Assembly: GCF_025370105.1 (NCBI RefSeq)
Contig: NZ_JANQBK010000003.1
Location: 124,001-188,000, forward strand
Direction of reading: 5' to 3'
Origin: Sphingomonas hylomeconis
GTDB lineage: Bacteria; Pseudomonadota; Alphaproteobacteria; Sphingomonadales; Sphingomonadaceae
Length of the DNA stretch: 64,000 nucleotides
This document shows, piece by piece, positions 42,766 to 52,163 of this stretch. The number at the start of each line of letters is the position of its first letter. The stretch's first letter is position 1. Under the pieces are notes generated by a model that saw only the letters and a list, made by a program, of their open reading frames with translations, was not told the origin of the DNA and did no database searches. The position numbers and the translations under genes are program-made.

Positions 42766-44261
42766 ATGGAGCCGCAATCCGCCGCGTTCGATCGCGCCCG
42801 CACCACGCTGCATTCCCTGGGCTTTCCCGCTATCGCGCCGCGCCTGCACGCAGCGGGCATCGGGATCGACCGAGCGGTATTGGGCGGCTCGCACTCGGTC
42901 GCGGTCTATCCGCCGATCGATTCGCTGACCTTGCTCGATCCGGCACGTGCCGTCGCCGGGCTCGATTTCGGTACCGAGACCAGCCTGTATGTCCATATTC
43001 CCTTCTGCGAAACGCGCTGCACCTTCTGCCACTATGCGGTGCAGCATTATAAAGGTCGCCAGCCGGCCGGCGCGGCAAATCCCGCGGTGCACCGTTATAT
43101 CGAGGCGCTGAAGCGCGAACTCGGCCTCTGGGCGGCGCGGCTTGGCGATACGACGATTAGCTCGATCTATATCGGCGGGGGCACGCCGCTGGTGCTCGAG
43201 GCGGCGGAGCTGCGCGATATCCTGACGACGATCCGTGGCGCATGCCGCGTCGCGCGCGATGCGGAAGTGTGCGTCGAGGGCAGTCCGCTGACCATCACCG
43301 CCGATGGTGGACGCGACAAGCTGCAGCGGCTGCGCGCCGATGGCGTCACGCGGCTGAGCTTCGGGGTGCAGTCGTTCAACGACGAGGTGCTGCGCTATGC
43401 GGCGCGTGGCTACAAGCGCGACGTGCCGATCCGCGCTGCCGAGATTGCCGCCGCGCTGTTCGACAATTGGAACTGGATCTGATCCAGGGCCTTTACATGG
43501 GATCGCCGGACGAGGTGTGGGACAATCTCGCGGTGATCGGCGCGCTTCGGCCGGCCCATCTCACCTGGTATCATGGCCGCTTCGCCGATCGGCCGCAGGG
43601 GGCATGGTACAAGTCGGCGGCGCGCCACGACCGGTTCGAGGATGAAGACGAGACGGTGCTCGGCCGCATGCTGATCTGGCAGGGGATGGCCGCGCTCGGC
43701 TATGCGCGCAGCGACGGCAACCGCTTCGTGCGCGACCGCCGGCATGTCGATGGGTTCAAGCGCGTGCGCACCTCGCTGGCGACCAATCTGCTCGGCATCG
43801 GCACCTCGGCCTATTCGCATGTCACAGCGCGCACGCCCGGCGATGCGATCTTCGGGCGGATCTTCCGCAACGATGCGTCGATCCAAGGCTATGAAGCACG
43901 CATCGCGGCGGGCGCGCTGCCGATCGCCACCGGGCGCGCGATCGATGCCGAGGAACTGCTCGCCATGTCCTACGCCACCGGGCTGCGGCAGGGGCGGGTG
44001 GCGACCGCCGCGCTCGCGGCGGCGGGCCGGCGTTGCCCGGCGCTCGCCGCGGACTATGCCCGGCGCGCGCAGGACCTGCTCGATCTCGGCGTGCTCGAGC
44101 GCGGCGCGGGGGCAGGCGGCGCGCTGCATTTGTCCGATCTGGGGCGCCTGTTCGAGGACGAAGTGCTGGCGCTGTTCTTCAGCCCGACGGTCAAACGCGT
44201 GCTGGCCGAGCGGGAGCGCGGCGCCGCGACGGCGGCGCTCCCCGCCGTGGCGCTAGCCTGA
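42766..44261 (+). pseudogene. HemN/HemW-like radical SAM gene split by a one-base frameshift
   Basis: The first part (42766-43482, 238 codons) has the cluster motif HIPFCETRCTFCHYAVQHYKGR, SSIYIGGGTPL and LSFGVQSFNDEVLRYAARGY, then stops at TGA 43480. The next frame carries on without a break: DLIQGLYMGSPDEVWDNLAVIG, LTWYHGRF, then the HemN-type C-terminal domain to 44261. The junction reads AATTGGAACTGGATCTGATCC. Adding one base near 43473 would give NWNLDLIQGLY, the expected sequence, and a protein of 498 residues. No slippery heptamer is seen, so this is a recent mutation or a sequencing/assembly error rather than evident programmed shifting. Member of the RiPP-like operon; intact homologues would be coproporphyrinogen oxidase-like radical SAM enzymes. 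Confidence 0.85.
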
Positions 44262-45431
44262 GATCCGATCGCCGCGTACCGCGCCCGCCGCACGCACCGC
44301 GGCGAGCGTCGGCCAGCCGTTGACCGCCATCAGCAGATCCGCCTCCGCCAGGAGGCAGCGCAGCACATGCGCGCAGCCGTCCGCGCCGCCCAGCGCCAGG
44401 CCATAGCTGTACGGCCGGCCGACCCCGACCAGATCGGCGCCCAGCGCCACCGCCTTGATCACGTCGCTGCCCGATCGCACGCCGCTGTCGAACAGCACGG
44501 GGACCCGCCCGTCGACCGCCGCCGCCACACCCGGCAGCATGTCGATCGCGGCCAGGCCGCCATTGGCCTGGCGCCCGCCATGGTTGGACACGTAGATTCC
44601 GTCGGCGCCGGCATCGATCGCGCGTCGCGCGTCATCCGGGTGGCAGATGCCCTTAAGCACGATGGGTAGCGTGGTCAGCGAGCGCAGCCAGGCCATGTCG
44701 TCCCAGGTCAGTACCTTCCCGAACATCGCCGCCCAGGCGCCCACTGCGGTGCGCGGATCCTCCTCCGGCGGCGCCGCGAGCCGGCTGCGGAAGGCCGGAT
44801 CAGTAAAGTAATTGTGCAGCACATGGCCGCGCAGCTGCGGAAAGTTGGCGACGTTCAGATCGCGCGGCCGCCAGCCGGTCACCCAGGTGTCGAGCGTCAC
44901 GACGATCGCCTTGTAGCCGGCGGCTTCGGCGCGCGACACGAGGCTTGCCGCGACCTCCGGATCGCGCGGCGTGTAGAGCTGGAACAGCGCGGGCGTGGTG
45001 CCGCAGGTGGCATGCACCTCCTCCAGGCGATCATTGGCGAGCGTCGAGGCGGTCAGCGGCACGCCGGTCGCGGCACTGGCCTGCGCCGCCGCCAGATCGC
45101 CATGCCCGTCCTGCGTGCACATGCCGGTAACGCCGATCGGCGCCATGAACAGCGGGCTGCCGAGATCCATGCCGAACGCGTGGGTCGACAGGTCGCGCCG
45201 CGCGCAATCGACCATCATCCGCGGCACCATGCCCCAATGGTTGAACGCGCGGGCATTTTCGTCCTGCGTGAATTCGTCGCCGCATCCGCCCTGCACATAG
45301 CCGAGCACGCCCGGCGGCATGGCCCGTTCGGCGCGCGCCTTGAGCGTCGCGTAATCGACCGGCCAGGTCGGCTGGACGCCCGACAGGCCCGCCATATAGA
45401 TCACATTCTGATAGTCGCCGAACTGCGTCAT
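44253..45431 (-). CDS. FMN-dependent alpha-hydroxy-acid oxidizing protein (second copy)
   Basis: 392 residues from ATG 45431 (AAGGAGA upstream); the frame is open further 5 prime without a better start. FMN barrel enzyme: VLGYVQGGCGDEFTQDENARAF, FMAPIGVTGMC, VTLDTWVTGWRPRD, active-site VSNHGGRQANGGLAAIDMLP and DSGVRSGSDVIKAVALGADLVG. Resembles lactate 2-monooxygenase/lactate oxidase-like members and is clearly diverged from the copy at 9502. FMN hydroxy-acid oxidase relatives (MftD) occur in mycofactocin loci, but here the gene is convergent with the radical SAM gene (9-bp overlap), so a link is only suggestive. Confidence 0.88.
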   Translation of the reverse strand: MTQFGDYQNVIYMAGLSGVQPTWPVDYATLKARAERAMPPGVLGYVQGGCGDEFTQDENARAFNHWGMVPRMMVDCARRDLSTHAFGMDLGSPLFMAPIGVTGMCTQDGHGDLAAAQASAATGVPLTASTLANDRLEEVHATCGTTPALFQLYTPRDPEVAASLVSRAEAAGYKAIVVTLDTWVTGWRPRDLNVANFPQLRGHVLHNYFTDPAFRSRLAAPPEEDPRTAVGAWAAMFGKVLTWDDMAWLRSLTTLPIVLKGICHPDDARRAIDAGADGIYVSNHGGRQANGGLAAIDMLPGVAAAVDGRVPVLFDSGVRSGSDVIKAVALGADLVGVGRPYSYGLALGGADGCAHVLRCLLAEADLLMAVNGWPTLAAVRAAGAVRGDRISG

Positions 45432-45625
45432 CGCGCGCTCTCCTTGCAGCAACGGCTTGTTCCGCCGTGATTCTGCCGATCGGTATAGCGTCCGGCGGCG
45501 GTGCGTACACCGTATCTGGCGGCATCCTGCGGCGCGGTGCCAGGGATACAAATCGCTCCTCCATCGCTGTGGGAGGGCGCCGTCCCGCGCGCCGTCTTCG
45601 ATCAGTTCGAGAAAGTGCCCCGTCC

Positions 45626-46918
45626 ATGCAAGCTGCCGACGTCTTCACCAAGCTCGATATCGAGCTGAAGCCCGACCCTTCGCGCACCGTGATCCGCCCG
45701 TTCAGCTTCGACTATCCGGAGGCGTTCCGCGCCGATCGGCCGAGCCGGGCGAAAATGGTCCTGCAACGCGTCCAGGCGCTCGACCCGGCGCTGCGCACGC
45801 GCATGCTCGCGCTGCTCGAAGTGCCGATGCAGGAGCGGCATCGCAACAGCGACCAGGTGTTCCTGCGGCGCTTCGAGGAGATGCGCGAGACGCTTGGCGA
45901 TCCGGCCGTCGATCGCACCGCGCAACTGCTGCTCGGCGCCTATTTCAGCCAGGAATATGCGTTCGAATCCGCCGCTTTGTTCAATCCCAGCATCGTGCGG
46001 CTGCCCGATGCCGCGCCGACCGATGCGGGCGCGGTGCGCTTCCTGCTCTCGCTGCGCGGGATCGGCGAGGGGCATATCTCGTCCGTCACGCTGCGCACCG
46101 GCACCTGGGGGCCGGACGACCAGCTGGTCGTCGATCCGCCCAGCCTGCACGGCGTGCCGCCACGGATCGAGCGCGATATCGATGGCTGGGTGCGCCTGTT
46201 GTGCGAGGATAGCGAGGACGTGTCCGAAACGGTGATCTTCCCGGTGCTGCCGAGCCAGCGCCAGGGCGTCGAGGATTTGCGCCTGGTCAATTTTACCGAC
46301 CATGACGGCGTCGAGAGCGTGATCGGCACCTATACCGCGTTCGATGGCAAGACAGCGCGGCAGGAACTGCTCCGCGGCATCGACATGCGCACGTTCGAGA
46401 TGCGGCCGCTGACCGGTGCGATGGCCGGATACAAGGGCATGGCGCTGTTCCCGCGGCGCATCGACGGCCAGTTCGTCATGCTCGGGCGGCAGGATAGCGA
46501 GAATATTTGGCTGCTGCGCTCCGACGATCTCTATTCGTGGGAGGAGAGCGAAGCGCAGGTCATCATGACGCCGAAATATCCGTGGGAATTCGTGCAGCTG
46601 GGCAATTGCGGCTCGCCGATCGAGATCGACGAGGGCTGGCTGGTGTTCACGCACGGCGTGGGCATGGTGCGCGGCTATTGTATCGGCGCGTGCCTGCTCG
46701 ACAAGCAGGATCCCAGCCGCGTGCTGGCGCGCACCCCATCGCCGCTGCTGTTTCCCAGCAACGAGCAGCGCGGCGGTTACGTCCCCAATGTCACCTATAG
46801 CTGTGGCGGCCTGCTGCGCGGGCGGCGGGTGCTGCTGCCCTATGCAATCGGCGACGAATATAGCGCGTTCGCTGTCGCCGATGTCGATGACCTGCTGTCG
46901 GTCATGGCACCGGCATGA
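45626..46918 (+). CDS. GH130-like glycoside hydrolase/phosphorylase
   Basis: 430 residues from ATG 45626. Five-bladed-propeller-type GH130 family features: FNPSIV early, RFLLSLRGIGEGHISSVTLRTG, LVNFTDHDGVESVIGTYTAFDG, YKGMALFPRRIDGQFVMLGRQDSENIWLLRSDDLYSW, QLGNCGSPIEIDEGWLVFTHGVG and SNEQRGGYVPNVTYSCGG. GH130 enzymes act on beta-1,2- or beta-1,4-mannosides by phosphorolysis or hydrolysis. The longer N-terminus (about 150 residues before the propeller) fits the larger subfamily of uncharacterised members. Cytoplasmic, no signal peptide. Confidence 0.85.
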   Translation: MQAADVFTKLDIELKPDPSRTVIRPFSFDYPEAFRADRPSRAKMVLQRVQALDPALRTRMLALLEVPMQERHRNSDQVFLRRFEEMRETLGDPAVDRTAQLLLGAYFSQEYAFESAALFNPSIVRLPDAAPTDAGAVRFLLSLRGIGEGHISSVTLRTGTWGPDDQLVVDPPSLHGVPPRIERDIDGWVRLLCEDSEDVSETVIFPVLPSQRQGVEDLRLVNFTDHDGVESVIGTYTAFDGKTARQELLRGIDMRTFEMRPLTGAMAGYKGMALFPRRIDGQFVMLGRQDSENIWLLRSDDLYSWEESEAQVIMTPKYPWEFVQLGNCGSPIEIDEGWLVFTHGVGMVRGYCIGACLLDKQDPSRVLARTPSPLLFPSNEQRGGYVPNVTYSCGGLLRGRRVLLPYAIGDEYSAFAVADVDDLLSVMAPA

Positions 46919-46961
46919 CGCTGCAGTGGCGGTCCCGATGGCACCCGATTAGAGCGGCACG

Positions 46962-48200
46962 ATGAAGCAGGAAATCCAGCCCGCGGGCATGAAGCGGCGC
47001 GAATTCGTGGCGTTCGTCGCGGCGGTGATGGCGGTCAACGCGCTGGGCGTCGATCTGATGCTGCCGGCACTGGCCGAGATGGGCCGCGACCTCGCGATCG
47101 CCACCGCCAATCACCGGCAATGGATCATCACCGCCTATATGGTCGGTTTCGGCACCGGGCAGCTGGTCTATGGCCCGCTTGCCGATCGCTACGGACGCAA
47201 GCCGATCCTCGTCGTCACGCTGATCGGCTTCGTCGCGGCGAGCATCTTCGCCGCCGGATCGCCGACGTTCGAGGCGATGCTCGGCGCGCGCGTGCTGCAG
47301 GGGCTGATGTCCGCCTCGACGCGCGTGCTGGCGGTGGCGATCGTGCGTGACGGCCAGTCCGGGCGGCAGATGGCGCGCACGCTGTCACTGGCGCAGATGA
47401 TCTTCTTCCTCGTGCCGATCCTGGCCCCCAGCCTCGGGCAATTGCTGCTCGGGATCGGCCCGTGGCGCTTCATCTTCTACGCGCTGGCCGGCTTCGCCGC
47501 GCTGATCCTGTGCTGGACGACGCTGCGTCTGTCGGAAACGCTGCCGGAGTCGCGCCGCGTGCCGCTGTCGATCGCGTCGCTGTGCCAGGGTTACCGGCTG
47601 ACGCTGACCAACCGTTTCTCGCTCGGCTACGCCATCGCTGCCTCGATGACGTTCGGCGGGATCATCGCCTTCGTATCGTCGGCGCAACAGATCTTCGTCG
47701 AGGAATTCCATGCCGGCGAGCGCTTCACGCTGCTGTTCGCCCTGTGTGCGTTCGCCATGGGCTGTGCCTCGTTCGCCAACAGTCGGCTGGTCGAGCGGCT
47801 CGGCACGCGGCTGATCTCGCAATCCGCGCTGATCGGGCTGATCGTGCTGTCCTGCGCGCATCTCGTGGTGATCGGCAGCGGCGCCGAATCGCTGTGGACC
47901 TATATTCCGTTCCAGGCGCTGAGCATGACCTGCATCGGCCTGTGCGGCTCCAATTTCGGCGCGATGGCGATGGAGCCGGTCGGGCATATCGCCGGCACTG
48001 CTTCGTCGATCCAGGGCTTCATCACCAGCATCGGTGCGGTGCTGGTCGGTTCGGCGATCGGGCAATCCTATAACGGCACGACCTGGCCGCTGGCGATCGG
48101 TTATCTGGGTATCGGGCTGGCGGTGCTCGCGATCGTCTATGTCGTCGAAGGGGGCAAGCTGTTCACGCCCCAGGCCGCCCCCGTGCCGCCGGCGCGCTGA
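46962..48200 (+). CDS. MFS multidrug transporter (Bcr/CflA type)
   Basis: 412 residues, 12 membrane helices. N-terminal VNALGVDLMLPALAEMGRDL, then GTGQLVYGPLADRYGRKPIL, the drug-antiporter A-motif, and RVLQGLMSASTRVLAVAIVRD, typical of the DHA1 Bcr/CflA subfamily. It follows the GH130-like gene by 43 bp, so it could instead import a sugar product, but the motifs favour drug efflux. The 3 prime end overlaps the convergent HTH gene by 38 bp. Confidence 0.88.
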   Translation: MKQEIQPAGMKRREFVAFVAAVMAVNALGVDLMLPALAEMGRDLAIATANHRQWIITAYMVGFGTGQLVYGPLADRYGRKPILVVTLIGFVAASIFAAGSPTFEAMLGARVLQGLMSASTRVLAVAIVRDGQSGRQMARTLSLAQMIFFLVPILAPSLGQLLLGIGPWRFIFYALAGFAALILCWTTLRLSETLPESRRVPLSIASLCQGYRLTLTNRFSLGYAIAASMTFGGIIAFVSSAQQIFVEEFHAGERFTLLFALCAFAMGCASFANSRLVERLGTRLISQSALIGLIVLSCAHLVVIGSGAESLWTYIPFQALSMTCIGLCGSNFGAMAMEPVGHIAGTASSIQGFITSIGAVLVGSAIGQSYNGTTWPLAIGYLGIGLAVLAIVYVVEGGKLFTPQAAPVPPAR

Positions 48201-48660
48201 GCTGCGGCGCGGGCTCGGCAAACTCGGGAAACAGCTGCTCGATCGCCGCCTGCAGGTCGCTCGATCCCTCGCGCAGGCCGAACTGGTCGAGCAATCGGGT
48301 GACCAGCTGCGCGCGGTGGCGGCCGATGCCGGGCATCGTCTCGAGCCCGCGAAACCCTGGCTCGGCGATCCGATCGGCGACATCGCCGAGCGTGCGCAGG
48401 CCCGCCGCCGTCAATGTCCGACGCAAGCCGGCGGGCAGGGCGGACTGGCTCACCGGCAGGTCGCGATCGGTCGCCTGCGGCTTGGCGGAGCGCAGCCGGG
48501 TGCGCGACGCCTTCTCGCGTTTGAGCGTGCGCCGCACCAGGCTCAGCTGGCCGGAGGTGATGCCGAGCCGTCGCCCGATCTCGCGATAGGGCGTACCCGC
48601 AGCGCGCATCGTGCGCGCCTGCTCGAGATTGAGTGCGGCCTGTTCTACCTTGCTCAGCAT
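48163..48660 (-). CDS. Helix-turn-helix protein with HhH-like C-terminus
   Basis: 165 residues from ATG 48660. N-terminal HTH (QARTMRAAGTPYREIGRRLGITSGQLSLVRRTLKRE), basic linker, and a C-terminal segment (GLRRTLTAAGLRTLGDVADRI, GLETMPGIGRHRAQLVTRLLDQFGL) that resembles the helix-hairpin-helix or RNA polymerase alpha-CTD fold. Possibly a small DNA-binding regulator. The stop lies inside the 3 prime end of the MFS gene. The next gene upstream, an MscS-type channel on the same strand, ends 17 bp before its start. Confidence 0.7.
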   Translation of the reverse strand: MLSKVEQAALNLEQARTMRAAGTPYREIGRRLGITSGQLSLVRRTLKREKASRTRLRSAKPQATDRDLPVSQSALPAGLRRTLTAAGLRTLGDVADRIAEPGFRGLETMPGIGRHRAQLVTRLLDQFGLREGSSDLQAAIEQLFPEFAEPAPQLSAPAARGRPGA

Positions 48661-48677
48661 GGGGCGGCAGGCATCGT

Positions 48678-51062
48678 TTAGGGGGCCGTGCGCGAGGCGT
48701 CGGGCACGACGGCGGGCGGCAATGCGTCCGCCGGCACCGTGCCGAGCGCGATGCGCTCGTCGCGGAAGCGCGTCAGTAAGGTCATCAGGATGTTGCTGCG
48801 CGCCTTGTACACGTCGCGCGGGGAGGCGACATGCGCCAGGCAGTTGAACAGCACGCGGCCGTCGCTCAGCCCGTCGATGAACACGGCCGGCGCCGGCTCG
48901 TCGAGGATCGCGCGTTCCTCGGCGATCGCGTCGAGCACGATGCGCCGCACGCGCTGCGGATCGGTCAGCAGCGGCACCGAGAACTGGATCTGGATGCGCC
49001 CGAGATTGCCGCCCAGCGTCTTGTTGAGAACGGTCTTGGTGATCAGTTCGGAATTGGGCACGATCAGTGTCGAATGGTCGGCCAGCTCGATCTCGGTCGA
49101 GCGCACGCTGATCCGCTTGACGTCGCCCTCGTCGGTACCGACGCGGATCAGGTCGCCGATCTTGATCGGCCGCTCGGCGAGCAGGATCAGCCCGGAGACG
49201 AAATTCTGCGTGATCGCCTGCAGGCCGAAACCGATCCCGACCGACAGCGCCGACAGCAGCAGCGCGATGCGCTCGACGCCAATACCGAGCGAGGCGAGCG
49301 CCCAGATCGCCGCCAGCGCCACGCCGACATAGCGCGCGATCAGGCTGACCGAGTTGCGCCCCGATCCGTCGAGATCGGTGGCCGGCAGATAGCGGCCCTC
49401 GAGCCAGCCCATGAAGGCACGCACAAGACCCAGGCCGACAACCAGGATGACGATCCCGCGCAGGATCGTGCCCGGCGAGATCGCCACGCCGCCGATGTCG
49501 ATGCCCTGCGCCAGCGTGCCGAGCCGGCCGAAGAGCGTGCCGATCGTGCCGCCGGTGCCGAACGGCGTCATCCACAGGCCAAGCGCGATGACCACCAGCA
49601 CGATGCGCAGCGCGCCCGACAGCAGCAGGCCGAACTGCTCCACCGCGCTGCCACGGATGCCCAGCGCGCGCGTCATCACCAGGCCGAGCGTGCTGGTACG
49701 GGCGAACACCGTGGTGGCGATGTCGTCGGCGGCGGCCATCAGCAGGTATAGCGCCGACCCCAGCACCGTCGTCCAGGCAATGAATTGCGCGACGAACAGC
49801 GTGAAGCCGATATAGCCGATCAGCAGGCCGGCCACCGCCGCGAGCAGCAGCAGCCACAGCAGCAGCGTGACGATGCCGAGCCCGGCGCTGGTCGATTGGC
49901 TGCCGGCATCGTCCTCGCCGGCGCGTTCGGCGCGCAACCGGCCGAGCACGAGCAGGAACGCGCCGATCAGCAGCAGGTGCAGCACCGCCTCGATCGCGTC
50001 GGTCGCGACCACCGCGGCGCGGCTGGCGCCGACCAGTGTGTTGAAGCTGGTTAGCAGGATGGTCCCCGCCGAGACCGCGGCGAGCAGCCAGGACAGGGGG
50101 CGCAGCCGGCCCGCGGTCGCATCGTCGATCGGCGCGATGCGCCACGAGCCCTGGCCGCGCATCAGCACCGCGCCGGTGATCGCCGCGGTGAAGCCGGCAA
50201 AGCCGGCGGCGACGATCCCCGCATCGAGCAGCCCGCTCCAGCGTTCCGGCAGCAGCTCGGCCCAGCGCAGCCCCTGCACCAGCGCGACCGCGGCGAGGAT
50301 CGGGGCCAGCGTGCCGACCGCGACGCGCCACAGCGCATTGGCGGAGCGGCGCAGGCGATGCCCGGGCGCGCCTTCGATCAGATATCGCAGCCCGAGCCGC
50401 CGCGCGAACACCCGGCCGGGGAACAGGATGGCCAGCGCCAGCAGCGCGCCGAGCAGCGCCTGCCACGGCAGGCTGCCGCGCCAGTGCGCCTCGATCTGCG
50501 CCGCACCCTCGGCACCGAACATGCGGATCCGGCGCAGGTCGCGCGGCGCCGCGGCGAGCACCGCGCGCCAGAAGGCCGGGGTGAGCGGCGAGGCGACGCG
50601 CGTCGCGATCGTCTGGCTGAATTCCTCCACCTGGCTGCGGTCGATCTCGGCAACGAGTTGCTGGCCCTCGACCCCGGCGAGCCGACCACGCTTGATCGCG
50701 GCATCGATCGCGCTGGCCTGCTGCGTCAGGCTGGTGCGCTGCGCGCGGATCACCGCATCCTCCGGCGTGCCCGCAGTCACCGGGCCGAGCCCGGTGAGCC
50801 GCGCCTGGACCAGCGCCTGCTGCTCCTCCAATTGCCGGACCGCGTCGGCCGTCGCCTGCTGCGCCGCCGTCGCCTTGGCGCGCAGCAGCTTCTGCGCGGC
50901 GGCATCCCGCCGCTCGTCCAGCGCCCGGTCGACCGCCCGGATGTCCGTCTCGGCCTGCTGCAGCTGCGCCGATATCTTGGTGAGCGGGGTGGCTTGCGCC
51001 AGCGCCGCGCCCGCCAGCACGAGCAAGGCGAGCGCCAGGATCAATCTATACACGCGGTTCAT
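48678..51062 (-). CDS. MscS-type mechanosensitive channel with DUF3772 domain
   Basis: 794 residues from ATG 51062 (MNRVYRLILALALLVLAGAALAQ signal peptide). A periplasmic coiled-coil and DUF3772-type domain covers about 25-180 (ISAQLQQAETDIRAVDRALDERRD). Multiple membrane helices follow from about 190 to 580. The MscS core reads LSVGIGFGLQAITQNFVSGLILLAERPIKIGDLIRVGTDEGDVKRISVRSTEIELADHSTLIVPNSELITKTV near 600-680, with the C-terminal beta/alpha domain after it. Large MscK/YbdG-like osmotic release valve. Confidence 0.9.
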   Translation of the reverse strand: MNRVYRLILALALLVLAGAALAQATPLTKISAQLQQAETDIRAVDRALDERRDAAAQKLLRAKATAAQQATADAVRQLEEQQALVQARLTGLGPVTAGTPEDAVIRAQRTSLTQQASAIDAAIKRGRLAGVEGQQLVAEIDRSQVEEFSQTIATRVASPLTPAFWRAVLAAAPRDLRRIRMFGAEGAAQIEAHWRGSLPWQALLGALLALAILFPGRVFARRLGLRYLIEGAPGHRLRRSANALWRVAVGTLAPILAAVALVQGLRWAELLPERWSGLLDAGIVAAGFAGFTAAITGAVLMRGQGSWRIAPIDDATAGRLRPLSWLLAAVSAGTILLTSFNTLVGASRAAVVATDAIEAVLHLLLIGAFLLVLGRLRAERAGEDDAGSQSTSAGLGIVTLLLWLLLLAAVAGLLIGYIGFTLFVAQFIAWTTVLGSALYLLMAAADDIATTVFARTSTLGLVMTRALGIRGSAVEQFGLLLSGALRIVLVVIALGLWMTPFGTGGTIGTLFGRLGTLAQGIDIGGVAISPGTILRGIVILVVGLGLVRAFMGWLEGRYLPATDLDGSGRNSVSLIARYVGVALAAIWALASLGIGVERIALLLSALSVGIGFGLQAITQNFVSGLILLAERPIKIGDLIRVGTDEGDVKRISVRSTEIELADHSTLIVPNSELITKTVLNKTLGGNLGRIQIQFSVPLLTDPQRVRRIVLDAIAEERAILDEPAPAVFIDGLSDGRVLFNCLAHVASPRDVYKARSNILMTLLTRFRDERIALGTVPADALPPAVVPDASRTAP

Positions 51063-51121
51063 CTGCAGGACGTCGACTTTCGCAGCTCGAGCGGGCCGCA
51101 CGGTCAGCCCGACAGGCGCGG

Positions 51122-51697
51122 CTATACCGAGTCTTTCGCAGATCGCGAACACGCGCCGGCGCAGGGCCGGATCATCGTCACGATCGGTGCATCGTATGCG
51201 GCGTCACCCAGCGGCACGAAGCCGAGCCGGCGATACAGGCGGATCGCGGGATTGTCGTGCCGCACGTGCAGGCGGCTGGCCCGGCCGTGCCGATCGGCGA
51301 CTTCCAGCCAGGCACGCAACAGCTGCAGCCCCGCGCCACTCGCGCGCCATTCCGGCAGCACCGCGATATCGACTCCGTGGCTGTGATCGGTGGACTGCCA
51401 GTCGATCACGATCCGGCCGATCGGCGCGTCGCCGCGACAGGCGATCCGGCGCATCGCCCCGGGATGCTGTGTACGATGGCCGATGTCCTGCAGGTCGGCC
51501 TGCTGCATGATCAGCGGCGCGGGCAGGGTGGCGGCAAGCGGCGAGCAGCGCGCGAACAGCCGGCGGAGAAAGTCCCGGTCGGACGCGTGCTCGGGGCGGA
51601 CGGCGAGGCTGGCGCTGCGGCGGTGGAACGCACGATCGAACGCCGCGGCGTCCCGTGCGGCGTCATCCTGTTCCCGATGCGGCGCGGCGCCGTTCAT
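51122..51697 (-). CDS. GNAT-family N-acetyltransferase
   Basis: 191 residues from ATG 51697 (an upstream in-frame start at 51721 is possible). The acetyl-CoA-binding region reads IAVLPEWRASGAGLQLLRAWLEVADRHGRASRLHVRHDNPAIRLYRRLGFVPLG, the GNAT motif A/B order. The N-terminal extension of about 35 residues is charged. It lies beside DUF6916-like and tail-collar genes; GNATs are frequently found with these in Proteobacteria, suggesting a shared but unexplained function. Confidence 0.85.
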   Translation of the reverse strand: MNGAAPHREQDDAARDAAAFDRAFHRRSASLAVRPEHASDRDFLRRLFARCSPLAATLPAPLIMQQADLQDIGHRTQHPGAMRRIACRGDAPIGRIVIDWQSTDHSHGVDIAVLPEWRASGAGLQLLRAWLEVADRHGRASRLHVRHDNPAIRLYRRLGFVPLGDAAYDAPIVTMIRPCAGACSRSAKDSV

Positions 51698-51797
51698 CGC
51701 GCTACGACCGGGCACGAACAAGGTTTGACTGTGCAGTAACGATGCGTGCCTGAACAGTCATGTGTTGACCAAAGACAGTGTGATGGTAGAAAAAATC

Positions 51798-52109
51798 ATG
51801 ACATCTCCTGCGCCGCGTCCGATGTTCTTGGCGGAGTTCACGCCCCTGGTGGGAAGAACTCTCCATGCCGATTGTGATCCCCGGCCGGTGGATCTCGATC
51901 TGGTCGAGGCTACGCCGCTGCGTTCTACGGGGCAGGAACACCGCCCACCGTTCACCCTGATCTTCTCGTCGCCGCCAGCCATCCTGTTGCTCGCCGGCAG
52001 CTATACGATGCGCGGCGCCGGGCTCGAACCCGCGCCGATCTATATCTCGCCGATCGCCGCGCCGATGGGCTCACGCGCCGGCCATTATTATCAGGCGGTG
52101 TTCAACTAG
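51798..52109 (+). CDS. DUF6916-like small protein
   Basis: About 103 residues; ATG 51798 chosen, ATG 51783 possible, neither with a good ribosome site. MFLAEFTPLVGRTLHAD, then LDLVEATPLRS, PFTLIFSSPPAILLLAGSYTMRG and a terminal YISPIAAPMGSRAGHYYQAVFN match the pattern of the DUF6916 family, a predicted beta-rich protein. It is divergent from the GNAT gene and convergent with the tail-collar gene, a recurrent partner. Function unknown. Confidence 0.75.
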   Translation: MTSPAPRPMFLAEFTPLVGRTLHADCDPRPVDLDLVEATPLRSTGQEHRPPFTLIFSSPPAILLLAGSYTMRGAGLEPAPIYISPIAAPMGSRAGHYYQAVFN

Positions 52110-52163
52110 GCTGGCGTTCGACGAACAGCATCCGGGGCAGCGCTGGGCCGCCCCGGTCACCGG

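Noticed and set aside
43465..43490. Programmed ribosomal frameshift in the radical SAM gene
   Set aside because: No slippery heptamer or homopolymer, and no stimulatory element is obvious; mutation or sequence error is simpler.
48163..50466. 767-codon minus-strand frame
   Set aside because: Most of it is out of frame with the MscS-type channel gene; only the last 165 codons (48163-48660) form a plausible separate HTH gene.
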